DNA of 64,000 nucleotides from Bacteroidales bacterium UBA1077. Its GTDB lineage: Bacteria > Bacteroidota > Bacteroidia > Bacteroidales > UBA932. The DNA is taken from NCBI GenBank assembly GCA_002314195.1, contig DCCQ01000018.1, positions 1-64,000 of the forward strand, in the 5' to 3' direction. Positions 1 to 8,296 of this stretch are shown here, in pieces (within the stretch, counting starts at the first letter, position 1; each line of letters starts with the position of its first letter). Below the pieces are notes generated by a model. It did no database searches. It saw only the letters and a list, made by a program, of their open reading frames with translations, and had not been told where the DNA came from. The position numbers and the translations under genes are program-made.

Positions 1-323
1 GGCATATCAGACATCTCCATCACCGACATGATGTTGTCCTCGACCGACATCTTGCGGAACACGGAAGCCTCCTGCGGCAGGTAGCCGATCCCCTTCTGGG
101 CCCTTTTGTACATAGGAAGTTCGGTGATGTCCTCGTCATCGAGGAAGACACGCCCTCCGTTCGGGACAATCTGCCCGGTGATCATGTAGAAACTGGTGGT
201 CTTTCCGGCGCCGTTCGGGCCGAGGAAGCCTACGATCTCTCCCTGATTGATTTCCATAGAAACGCCTTTCACGACGGTTCTGATGCCATATTTCTTGACG
301 AGGTTCTCGCAATGAAGTTTCAT
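1..323 (-). CDS. lptB: LPS export ABC transporter ATP-binding protein LptB (partial, N-terminal part)
   Basis: The first 107 codons are visible; the rest lies left of the window. The start is ATG at 323 ([13 protein letters not shown]). The protein shows an ABC ATPase N-terminus with Walker [11 protein letters not shown] (residues 35-44), then a Q-loop region reading [20 protein letters not shown], which is characteristic of the LptB branch. LptB powers LPS extraction from the inner membrane together with LptFG. It follows dnaX by 26 nt on the same strand, so the two are probably co-transcribed. The signature motif and Walker B are not in view. Confidence 0.9.
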   Translation of the reverse strand, partial: MKLHCENLVKKYGIRTVVKGVSMEINQGEIVGFLGPNGAGKTTSFYMITGQIVPNGGRVFLDDEDITELPMYKRAQKGIGYLPQEASVFRKMSVEDNIMSVMEMSDM

Positions 324-349
324 CTTGTCTCTAATCTAATTGTCAATCA

Positions 350-2179
350 CTATCTTGTCTCAAGGCCGAAATCCTTGACCAGATTCTGCACCTCTCCGTT
401 CTGGCCCATCAGGACGGTGGCCTTTTCCTGATCGGTGTAAGGCTGCACACCTTTATCCTTAACCGGCATCACATCCACTTCAAGACGGATTCTTGAAGAG
501 CCTACCTTCTTCCGCAAATTCCCTTCCAAATCCATGAGACGATTCTCACGGATCCATTTCTCCTGAGCGGCGTTGCTAACCTTGAACGTCAGCATTTTGT
601 AGCCGTCCTTCGTCTCTATGCCGACCTCGGCGTTCTGAAGAGTGTTGGCGAGCCGTGGACTTGAGGCGTTCTCGGCCGGGATTGCCTTCCAGGCCGCAAG
701 CAAGGCGTCGTCATCGGGAGTCACATCAGCAATCGGCGTCGCCTCCTTGACATCTTTCTTATTCTCTTCCTCCTCGATTATCGAATTGAGCGACAGAGAC
801 GCTCCTGTCTTGGCCGGTTTTCTTCTCGCCCTCGGAGCGGGACTCTCCTCCCCAACGGCTGACGAGCCAACATTCTCCGCAGACGAGCTACCGCTACTTG
901 TCGTTTCGGTCACTGAGCCTGTCGAAGTGACCGAAGCCATCGGTACAGATGTCTTGTCTAAAGTCACTTCGACAGGCTCAGTGACCGTTGCGGCATGCTC
1001 ATTGACCGATCCTATAGTTTCCGTTTTCCGCAAGGCATCCACAGAGACCTTCGCAGCCTCAACCACCGGCCGTGAAGCATCCGGAGCCTTCATCAGGAAG
1101 CTGAGCTTCATCAAGGCAAACTCAATGTGAAGCCTTGGATTCACAGCCTGCTTATAACCTGCCTCGCAAGCCGTGGTGATGGACAATGCGTCATAGAGAA
1201 ACTTCAGCGAGCAACGTGAAGCCTGTTCCATGTACCTGGTCTTCAATGAGTCAGGGAGTTCAAGCAAAGCGTCAAGACCGCCGTTCTTCGTCACCATCAA
1301 ATCCCTGAAATGCGAACTCAGCGCGGCGCAGAAGTGAAGCGCGTTGAACCCTTTGGAAAGAATCTCGTCAAACTTCAGCAAGGCCAAACCATAGTCCCCG
1401 GCCAGAAAAGCGTCCACAAGATTGAAACTATAGTCATAATCAAGCACATTGAGATTCTTCAAAACCTCCTCGTACTTCACATCAGTCCCGCAGAACGCCA
1501 CCGTCTGGTCAAAGATCGTAAGCGCGTCACGCATCGCCCCGTCAGCCTTCTGCGCTATCACGTGCAAGGATTCATCGTCAATATTCACACCCTCCTTCCC
1601 CGCTATCATCCTGAGGTTGCTGACGATGTCCGGAACCGAAATCCTGTTGAAGTCGTAAGTCTGGCAACGCGAAAGGATGGTCGGCAGAATCTTATGCTTC
1701 TCGGTTGTGGCAAGAATGAATATGGCATGTGCAGGCGGCTCCTCAAGCGTCTTGAGGAAGGCATTGAACGCAGCCGTGGACAGCATATGCACCTCGTCGA
1801 TGATGTACACGCTGTACTTCCCCACCTGCGGCGGAATCTGAACCTGATCCATCAGGTTCTTTATGTCATCCACTCCGTTGTTGGACGCGGCGTCCAATTC
1901 ATGAATACAATAGGACCGACCCTCCTGAAAAGACCGGCACGACTCGCACTCGCCGCAAGGCTCCATGTCCGGAGAAGGATTGGAACAGTTGATGGCCTTC
2001 GCGAATATCCTGGCCGTGGTGGTCTTCCCCACTCCACGCGGCCCGCAGAACAGGTAGGCATGCGCCAGTTTGCCCCTGATGATCGAGTTCTTCAAGGTCT
2101 GGGCGATGTTGTCCTGGCCGATAAGGGACTCGAACGAGTCAGGACGATATTTTCTTGCCGACACTATGTATTCAGACAT
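350..2179 (-). CDS. dnaX: DNA polymerase III subunit gamma/tau
   Basis: This is the clamp-loader ATPase subunit of the replisome. I place the start at ATG 2179 (MSEYIVSARKYRP); an upstream in-frame TTG at 2191 is less likely. Walker A GPRGVGKTTT lies near residues 46-55, the zinc-binding cysteines are C65, C75, C78 and C81, and Walker B/DEVH is in IIDEVHMLS. AAA+ and collar domains run to about residue 365. A low-complexity linker and a tau-like C-terminal domain follow. The linker (about residues 398-425) is encoded by two inverted REP copies at 908-986, read as VTEPVEVT and SVTSTGSVTE. The length is normal for Bacteroidetes DnaX. I see no convincing slippery heptamer for a programmed gamma product. 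Confidence 0.96.
   Translation of the reverse strand: MSEYIVSARKYRPDSFESLIGQDNIAQTLKNSIIRGKLAHAYLFCGPRGVGKTTTARIFAKAINCSNPSPDMEPCGECESCRSFQEGRSYCIHELDAASNNGVDDIKNLMDQVQIPPQVGKYSVYIIDEVHMLSTAAFNAFLKTLEEPPAHAIFILATTEKHKILPTILSRCQTYDFNRISVPDIVSNLRMIAGKEGVNIDDESLHVIAQKADGAMRDALTIFDQTVAFCGTDVKYEEVLKNLNVLDYDYSFNLVDAFLAGDYGLALLKFDEILSKGFNALHFCAALSSHFRDLMVTKNGGLDALLELPDSLKTRYMEQASRCSLKFLYDALSITTACEAGYKQAVNPRLHIEFALMKLSFLMKAPDASRPVVEAAKVSVDALRKTETIGSVNEHAATVTEPVEVTLDKTSVPMASVTSTGSVTETTSSGSSSAENVGSSAVGEESPAPRARRKPAKTGASLSLNSIIEEEENKKDVKEATPIADVTPDDDALLAAWKAIPAENASSPRLANTLQNAEVGIETKDGYKMLTFKVSNAAQEKWIRENRLMDLEGNLRKKVGSSRIRLEVDVMPVKDKGVQPYTDQEKATVLMGQNGEVQNLVKDFGLETR
908..986. repeat. Inverted pair of REP hairpins inside dnaX
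   Basis: Copy 1 (908-932) has stem GGTCACT, loop GAGCCTGTCGA and stem AGTGACC. Copy 2 (962-986) is its reverse complement at 24 of 25 positions, 29 nt away. Each copy can fold alone (7-bp stem), and the pair can fold as one long hairpin, like BIME units of enterobacterial REPs. Both copies are in frame and code for part of the DnaX linker. Confidence 0.85.
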
Positions 2180-2367
2180 AACAACGTTCAAATCTTAGGG
2201 AGTGGTTGTCCGCACCAAGTTTTGTAAGGCAAATTTACGCAATATTTTGTACATTTGTGTCGAGCGGCACGAAGTATGGAGTTTTTTGTCGGCGGCGACG
2301 GCGGCAAACGCCCTCGCTTCCGATGCAATATTGAACAAACAAACTGAAAAACAAACAATTGCAAGAC

Positions 2368-3216
2368 ATGAGACGATTATTTCAAATACTGGCATGGACG
2401 CTAGCCGGCCTGCTGTTGACCACGGACCTTTTCGGTCAGGCACAAATCACAACCAGAAGAGAGAAGTTGAAGGATTTCACATCAAAGACAACCAAAGTGG
2501 TCTTGACAGGCGATGAGTTTCTGGACGAGGCTCTGAAGGAAAGCGTGGCCGCGACGTGGACGGTCTCTCCCTATGAATTCTGCACGAATGATGAATTCCA
2601 GAAGATCAAGTCAAACGCCGACTTCTATTTTCTTATGGTTGTCAAAGGACAGTTCCGCAGGGAATCCGAGCCAGGCATTGACATGTTGACTCTCGTCAAA
2701 GGAGGAGAGGGCGAATCCGTCAACGACATGTACGAAGTGGTCAACTTCCCGCTCAGGTCATCCGAAGACCCTTCGGGACGCGAGTTCGTGATGTTGCCGG
2801 CCTTCCTGAAAATCATCCAGGATCACACAATCAGCCTCACAGACACGGAGATGAAGGCCTATTCCAGCCTCGGAGCCAAAGACTCCAAGAAATTGAGAAT
2901 CAAACGAATATTCTTCTGGTCTGAGGATTTCGCGCCTCAGGTTGACGAGCAGACCAAGCGCTCCCTAGACGAAGACATACTCATCAAGGATGACGAAGAC
3001 GAGGTTGATGAGATTTTCAATGAGGGAACTTTCAATGCTGTGGTAAGTTATGTAGTGGCTCCGTCAGAACCCGTCAACGGATCCATCTGCTACAAGATGC
3101 TCATCGGTGCCGACAACCACGAGCTTTACTATTTCAAAAAGCACAAGATAACAGCCAAGAACGGCAAGGGATTCCTCACCAGCGACATCAAGACAATCAA
3201 AACGTTAAGGAAATAA
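2368..3216 (+). CDS. Exported hypothetical protein
   Basis: No family is recognised with confidence. The start is ATG 2368 (MRRLFQILAWTLAGLLL), giving a clear N-terminal signal peptide with cleavage probably after LFGQA. The mature part is about 260 residues, mixed alpha/beta, with an acidic stretch DEDEVDEIFNEG and a C-terminal segment rich in YYFKKHKITAKNGKG. There is no lipobox, so it is likely periplasmic. The stop codon overlaps the ATG of the M16 peptidase (TAATG), so the two genes are translationally coupled and may act together. A -7-like TACATTTG lies at 2250-2257 upstream, without a good -33 partner. Confidence 0.75.
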   Translation: MRRLFQILAWTLAGLLLTTDLFGQAQITTRREKLKDFTSKTTKVVLTGDEFLDEALKESVAATWTVSPYEFCTNDEFQKIKSNADFYFLMVVKGQFRRESEPGIDMLTLVKGGEGESVNDMYEVVNFPLRSSEDPSGREFVMLPAFLKIIQDHTISLTDTEMKAYSSLGAKDSKKLRIKRIFFWSEDFAPQVDEQTKRSLDEDILIKDDEDEVDEIFNEGTFNAVVSYVVAPSEPVNGSICYKMLIGADNHELYYFKKHKITAKNGKGFLTSDIKTIKTLRK

Positions 3217-4445
3217 TGGTTGTAGGGACAGCTGACTGTGGGTTGAGATACGCGGTCAAGAGAAGCGGCAACGCAGTGGGATATTGCTCACTGACAATCA
3301 AATGCGGGACAAGGGACGAGGGGGATTTCCACAGCGGAATCGCCCATTTCACCGAGCATACCCTGTTCAAAGGCACCGAACACAAAAGCGCCAGAGTCAT
3401 AAGCGGCTACCTCGACAAACTTGGGGGTGAGCTGAACGCCTTCACAACCAAAGAGGAAATCGTGATTCATTCCACGGTTCTTAAGGAAGATCTTGGCAAA
3501 GCGGTGTCCCTGCTTCTTGAGCTGGCCACCTGCCCGACATTTCCGGAAGAAGAGGTAGCCATCGAAAAAGGTGTCGTGATTGATGAGATAAACTCTTACA
3601 AAGACTCCCCTGCCGATGATGTCTATGACAAATTCGAGGAAGCACTGTTTGCGGGGCATCCTCTCGGACGTTCGATTCTCGGGACGGCTGCCAGTGTCAG
3701 GAAAATCACAAGCAAGGAGCTGAGGCAATTCACAAAAGAGCATTTCTTACCAATGAATATGGCTCTGGCGATAGTGGCCGACATTGACGAAAAGAGGATG
3801 GAGGAGAATGTGCTCAGACTGGCCGGAAAAGTGTTCAAAGAAAAACCAGAAACCGTTGGTGAGCGCATGATCATACCTATTCCTTCAAAACCAGCCTTCA
3901 ACAAGATGGTCGAGAAAAGGAATCACGAGGTCAACGCCGTCATCGGCAATTTCGCGCCTTCCCTTGAGAACACCGAGGAGCGCTTCTCGGCCATCCTGAT
4001 GAGCAACATCATCGGAGGGCCAGCATCCAATTCTTTGCTGAACAGCCTTTTGCGCGAGAAGAACGGATGGGTTTACGATGTGGAGTCATCATATTCACAA
4101 TACACCGAGTCCGGCATCATGACAATCAGCCTCGGATGCGAACGAAGTAATTTGGAGAAGTGCCTGGATGCGATCTGGAAAGTGATCAGAAAAATGCAGG
4201 ACGAGGAATATTCCTCCGTCAGGCTCAAGGCGGCGAAAAAGCAGATCCTCGGCCAGCTCGCCATCAGTTCCGACAACGGCGAGGCGCAGTGCCTCTCTAT
4301 GGGCAAAAGCCTAATGTCGTTAGGTACCATATTCACAGACAAGCAGAACCGCGAAGCAATCGAGGCCGTCACCTCCGAGGAGATTAGAAAAGCAGCACTA
4401 ACAATATTCGCCCCCGAAAGCACTTGTTCCCTGATTTTCCTATAG
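3216..4445 (+). CDS. M16 family zinc metallopeptidase (insulinase-like)
   Basis: A 409-residue pitrilysin-family peptidase. The inverted zinc motif HFTEH lies at residues 44-48, and the third ligand is E124 in VVIDEINSYKD, 76 residues downstream as expected for M16. The C-terminal half is a second M16-like domain (around MSNIIGGPASNSLLNSLLREKNGWVYDVESSY), which carries the R/Y substrate-binding pair of the family. No signal peptide is evident, so it is probably cytoplasmic, resembling the processing-peptidase type (YmxG/PqqL-like). Its start codon overlaps the stop of the preceding exported protein. Confidence 0.9.
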   Translation: MVVGTADCGLRYAVKRSGNAVGYCSLTIKCGTRDEGDFHSGIAHFTEHTLFKGTEHKSARVISGYLDKLGGELNAFTTKEEIVIHSTVLKEDLGKAVSLLLELATCPTFPEEEVAIEKGVVIDEINSYKDSPADDVYDKFEEALFAGHPLGRSILGTAASVRKITSKELRQFTKEHFLPMNMALAIVADIDEKRMEENVLRLAGKVFKEKPETVGERMIIPIPSKPAFNKMVEKRNHEVNAVIGNFAPSLENTEERFSAILMSNIIGGPASNSLLNSLLREKNGWVYDVESSYSQYTESGIMTISLGCERSNLEKCLDAIWKVIRKMQDEEYSSVRLKAAKKQILGQLAISSDNGEAQCLSMGKSLMSLGTIFTDKQNREAIEAVTSEEIRKAALTIFAPESTCSLIFL

Positions 4446-4475
4446 GCAAGGCGCTCCCTCATATTTTATGAATAT

Positions 4476-5108
4476 ATGGAATCTCCCGCTGACAAATATC
4501 TTCGTGAACACTCTTCGCGTCAGAGCGAGGCTTTGGACTGGATTGAGAAACAGACCAATATCCATACGAACTACCCTCGGATGCTTTCGGGGGCGGTTCA
4601 GGGAAGATTGTTGACTATGCTTGTGGAGATTTCGCAGGCAAAGCGCATCCTTGAGATCGGTGCGTTCACCGGTTATTCCGCGACCTGCATGGCATACGGA
4701 CTTCCTGCGGACGGGCTCATTGACACGCTTGAGATCAATGACGAGCTGGAGGATCTGATGCAAGAGGGCTGGGCCAGAGCCGGAGTGTCTGACAAAATCA
4801 CCCTCCACATCGGGGATGCCTGCAAGACGCTATCCTCATTGAAAGGTCCTTACGACCTGGTCTATATGGATGCCAACAAACGGGAATATGTCACCTACTA
4901 CAATCTGGTCTTCGATCTTGTGAAGCCCGGTGGCCTCATCCTCGCCGACGATGTCCTTTGGGACGGCAAACTCTGGCAGGATCCCGTCCCTAAAGACAAA
5001 CAGACCCAAGGCATCATCGCCTTCAACGATCTCGTTGTCTCCGATCCCCGCGTCGAATCCGTCCTCCTCCCCATCCGCGACGGCCTGAATGTCATCCGGA
5101 AGCTGTAA
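4476..5108 (+). CDS. SAM-dependent O-methyltransferase (family 3, TrmR/YrrM-like)
   Basis: A class I methyltransferase of 210 residues. SAM-binding motif I is EIGAFTGYSA (residues 60-69). The acidic residue closing the second strand is in TLEINDEL, and the metal/substrate motif is in DLVYMDANKREY followed by GGLILADDVLW. This matches the cation-dependent O-methyltransferase family 3, whose bacterial members include the tRNA 5-hydroxyuridine methyltransferase TrmR; the substrate cannot be read from sequence. It starts 30 nt after the M16 gene on the same strand and is convergent with the lipoprotein downstream. Confidence 0.88.
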   Translation: MESPADKYLREHSSRQSEALDWIEKQTNIHTNYPRMLSGAVQGRLLTMLVEISQAKRILEIGAFTGYSATCMAYGLPADGLIDTLEINDELEDLMQEGWARAGVSDKITLHIGDACKTLSSLKGPYDLVYMDANKREYVTYYNLVFDLVKPGGLILADDVLWDGKLWQDPVPKDKQTQGIIAFNDLVVSDPRVESVLLPIRDGLNVIRKL

Positions 5109-5134
5109 CGCATTAAGCCTAAAGTGCCGGATCC

Positions 5135-6223
5135 TTATTTCGGTCTTATGACCTTGATGAAATCCTGCCGTTTCCCGTCCTTGTAGCCCACACAGTACGA
5201 CACCATCCGGTCTTTGTATCCGGCCATCGGCCAGTCGCTGGCCGATGGTTCGACTTCATCTAATTCCTTTTCAAAATCACTTACAACATTAATCTCACAC
5301 CAAGTCCTTGCCCTGTCCACGGACATTAATAACGATGTTTTCGTTTTATAAGTCAGCGGAGTGATCTTCGTATAAACCACGTCCCCGTACTGATAGATTT
5401 CGGCTGGAATGTGGTTCCTGAACGGCCGCCTTATGTCCCATATAGACGATACAAGGTCAGCGTGTTTGCCGTTGAGCCTATAATAATTTGCCCTATGTCC
5501 CTCCCAAACACCTATCACATCCTCACCAGACACCACGCCACTCATCAATCTCCGGCTTGAAAGTATGGTATCCGTCACGAATGAAACCGGATTGATTACT
5601 ATGGCTTTTCCTTTTGATGAATATATCATTCCATCTCTCAAAAAAGATAACTGACCGAAGGTAACGATGTCTCTCGTCACCGAAGACGGAAATGGCATCC
5701 AATTCTGCCCACCATCAACCGAACATAAGATAGCATAACCTTCATCAAGAGTCAGCAAGGCGACCAATGTGCCATCATCCTGCACGTTAAACCGAAAGAT
5801 CCCGTTCTTGTTATCGAGAATTGCTTCCCACGTTTTTCCCAAATCGTCCGACAGCATAATTACTCCACCATCATTTGGATTTGTGTTTAAAAAACATCCA
5901 TAGAACCGGTCACCTGACTTTGCGATAGACCGACATAACAGATTGTCAACGGATCCCCTCTTCGTCCAGATTTTTCCACAATCAGATGTCAAATAAAAGG
6001 ATGTCTCATCACCATTAAAAGCAGCGAGCAAGCCGCAGGTATCCGAATAAACAAACATTTTATTCGGTCCATATTCATCACCGATTCCAATCACTACCGG
6101 ATAAGATTCAACCTCCCAATTAACATCCGTGTCAAATCCAGCCACGGTACTACAACCAGTCCGGATGTAGCAGGAAGAACACGCAAGGGTAAGGGATATC
6201 ATCAACAGAACAACTTTCATCAT
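5135..6223 (-). CDS. Lipoprotein with BNR/Asp-box (sialidase-like propeller) repeats
   Basis: I choose ATG 6223 (MMKVVLLMISLTLACSSC) over an upstream TTG at 6241. The N-terminus is a lipoprotein signal with a cysteine after SLTLA. The mature protein carries several Asp-box motifs of the S-x-D-x-G-x-x-W type (TSDCGKIW, SDDLGKTW, SVDGGQNW, and a degenerate SVDRARTW), typical of beta-propeller proteins related to sialidases and photosystem assembly factors. No sialidase catalytic residues could be identified, so this is better called a propeller lipoprotein than an enzyme. It follows the 6238-7842 lipoprotein closely and shares its AT-rich composition. Confidence 0.7.
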   Translation of the reverse strand: MMKVVLLMISLTLACSSCYIRTGCSTVAGFDTDVNWEVESYPVVIGIGDEYGPNKMFVYSDTCGLLAAFNGDETSFYLTSDCGKIWTKRGSVDNLLCRSIAKSGDRFYGCFLNTNPNDGGVIMLSDDLGKTWEAILDNKNGIFRFNVQDDGTLVALLTLDEGYAILCSVDGGQNWMPFPSSVTRDIVTFGQLSFLRDGMIYSSKGKAIVINPVSFVTDTILSSRRLMSGVVSGEDVIGVWEGHRANYYRLNGKHADLVSSIWDIRRPFRNHIPAEIYQYGDVVYTKITPLTYKTKTSLLMSVDRARTWCEINVVSDFEKELDEVEPSASDWPMAGYKDRMVSYCVGYKDGKRQDFIKVIRPK

Positions 6224-6237
6224 TATCAATAAGAATA

Positions 6238-7842
6238 TCAATAGTCTAACTCAAAGCCATCAACCGTATCGTAAAAATAAGCAACAATCTCCTCAATGAG
6301 TAAATCGCAAAGAACCGTATACCTCTCGTGCGCATCATCCTGTGACGCACTTCTTGTCAAAGGATCAACTGAACAGTAACCGTAAAGCAATTGTTTTATA
6401 GGATCCCAATTATTCATCATATAGTATGCGTCAAACGCCCTTTCGTATGGATGCTTGATATAGTACTCTATTTGAGCCTTTACAACCTCACTAATCTGTT
6501 CACGTCCAAGTTTTGAAGTAAGATCTTTCCATCTGATCGTTTCTATAATCCTTAATTTGTCCATAATGGACAACTGCAAAATACCCCCCCCCTCAATATA
6601 AGCTTCAGGATGGGTTTTAAATGCAGCCGACTCCAACAGATCAAAATTATCTTCCAATGCAGGATTTGATTGAACTTGTTTCTCTAATTTTTCTTGAAGG
6701 AGAACTAACGTTTTGTCAATCCATTTATTGCCTTCTACAGACATCTTGCCAGAACTTTTCAAATCAAGAAATTTGTTACAATAATACAACCCATATTCTA
6801 TATAATAGATACTATTGTCTTCTTTTTTATGTCTCTTAACATAATCCGCATACCTACGTTCATAGTACTCTGGTTTACCATAAAACGAAGAACAATCAAC
6901 CGGTCTAACAGGCTTATTATCTGAACCGCCTCCGTTATTCTTTGGCGGTCGGCTATTACCTCCGCCTCCACTGCCTGCACTACCTCCGCCGCCACCGGAT
7001 CCTCCTCCATCCCAAGGATAGTCATCAATGCCAGTGGTGTCGGAAGGCGCTATCGAATCATTCCAGAAATCAAAGTCCGGGTTCTGCCACCAAAGATCAG
7101 GGAAACAGTCACCGTTACAGTATGATGGGTTGATCGAATCATTATACTCCACTGTGTCTCCTGGAGCAGGACAACGGGTCTCGATTTGAAGAGAATTCAC
7201 TTTGAACACAGTGACACCCTCCATAATCCTGTTGATGAACAATTTATGCCTCTCCCAGGCAATATCAGATTCACTCTCACTGAAATAAACGCCATCGAGC
7301 ATTTCTCCTCCCGCATACTTCTCTATCTTCCTGAATTTGCCGCTCAAATCTGTATAGACAAGAAGTCCAGAAAAATCAGAGGATGTCCGGCTTTGCTTCA
7401 AGTCATCCTCCGGAATAGAGAAAACGATGCGGATAGATGTTCGTCCAGTGCTGACATTCTTGGAAATAATAAGGCTCTGATCACATCTAAACAGTGCCCC
7501 CTCCTTACCATTAGAGGCATAATACCTGACTGATGACAACATCGGAACCACATAACTGTCCTCCTTTCCTCGAATGGAATGACGCTCCGCAGCCTTCCAC
7601 ACCGGGACAACACTACCAGATTCCCAAACAAAAGGAGAATCCGAAATGGTGACTTGATCTGAGATGTTTGAGGTCCGGTCATATTCATCAGAGAAAACAG
7701 ATCTGGCTTCCTCCATAGTGAAGTTTTGACAGGATTCCTCTGAGACAACAGCCTCTGGTTTGTCGATCACAAGTGTGTCTCCACAAGAGAACAGAACGCC
7801 CAGCGATATGCAAAAGGCTAATAGATGCAATAGTCTTCGCAT
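6238..7842 (-). CDS. Large hypothetical lipoprotein with glycine-rich linker and G9 tract
   Basis: 534 residues, no recognised function. The lipobox is LFSC with the lipidated Cys at about residue 20. Residues up to about 250 form a Ser/Thr-rich N-terminal domain. A Gly/Ser linker follows around residues 275-310 (GGGSGGGGGSAGSGGGG, then Asn/Gly/Pro), and then an alpha-helical C-terminal domain of about 220 residues that ends in GFELDY. Composition is AT-rich compared with neighbours, which suggests recent acquisition. A run of nine C on the + strand (6584-6592) encodes Gly-Gly-Gly near residue 420; slippage there would truncate the C-terminal domain. It probably forms one unit with the propeller lipoprotein downstream. 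Confidence 0.65.
   Translation of the reverse strand: MRRLLHLLAFCISLGVLFSCGDTLVIDKPEAVVSEESCQNFTMEEARSVFSDEYDRTSNISDQVTISDSPFVWESGSVVPVWKAAERHSIRGKEDSYVVPMLSSVRYYASNGKEGALFRCDQSLIISKNVSTGRTSIRIVFSIPEDDLKQSRTSSDFSGLLVYTDLSGKFRKIEKYAGGEMLDGVYFSESESDIAWERHKLFINRIMEGVTVFKVNSLQIETRCPAPGDTVEYNDSINPSYCNGDCFPDLWWQNPDFDFWNDSIAPSDTTGIDDYPWDGGGSGGGGGSAGSGGGGNSRPPKNNGGGSDNKPVRPVDCSSFYGKPEYYERRYADYVKRHKKEDNSIYYIEYGLYYCNKFLDLKSSGKMSVEGNKWIDKTLVLLQEKLEKQVQSNPALEDNFDLLESAAFKTHPEAYIEGGGILQLSIMDKLRIIETIRWKDLTSKLGREQISEVVKAQIEYYIKHPYERAFDAYYMMNNWDPIKQLLYGYCSVDPLTRSASQDDAHERYTVLCDLLIEEIVAYFYDTVDGFELDY
6584..6592. repeat. Homopolymer tract C9/G9 in lipoprotein gene
   Basis: Nine consecutive C on the + strand (G on the coding strand), within codons for three glycines. 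Tracts of this length are prone to slipped-strand mispairing. Confidence 0.8.
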
Positions 7843-8296
7843 AATGTATGATTCTTAGTTATTAGTGTTACAGCCGCAAAGGTCGGAAGAAAGATTGAAA
7901 AACACCAAATAAATAGTTTTACTTTTGCAAAATCCTATTATACTCATTGGCAGCACGTTAGGAGTAAAATTAAAATCAAGGATCTCATTTTAGGCAAGAT
8001 TAATCACTCATTATCAACATATTACAAAATCAAGACTTTATGAATTAAATCACAATTAATTATCCGCCAACAATTTACAGTAGAAATTATCTAACTTTTA
8101 GAAGTGTCAATGGTCAACGAGGCGTAATATTCCCAAAAAACACCTTAGTCTCAACAACCGAAGCAAGCACGATTAACACAGTCGAAGAGGACTCTTCGGC
8201 GACCATTACACTGACAGAGTGCAAAACTCAGGTCGACGGAGTCCTCTCCGGCTGTGTGGATCCAAGCGTTACTCAGATCCATTAATATTCCTGAAA
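7843..8296. other. Intergenic region, 454 nt, with imperfect inverted repeat
   Basis: AT-rich, no credible ORF. The only structure I see is an imperfect inverted repeat of about 26 nt, 8177-8204 against 8231-8256, both arms centred on GAGGACTC/GAGTCCTC and ending in CGACC-like bases. It could be a diverged REP pair or a bidirectional terminator between the galM-like gene and the lipoprotein unit. No perfect promoter match is seen for the lipoprotein starting at 7842. Confidence 0.5.
8177..8256. repeat. Imperfect inverted repeat, REP-like
   Basis: The left arm 8177-8204 and right arm 8231-8256 match with a few substitutions and a 2-nt gap. The core is 8 bp perfect (GAGGACTC/GAGTCCTC). Confidence 0.55.

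Noticed and set aside
642..1130. 162-codon plus-strand frame opposite dnaX
   Set aside because: Shadow of dnaX on the antisense strand; Ser/Ala-rich composition reflects the complementary codons.
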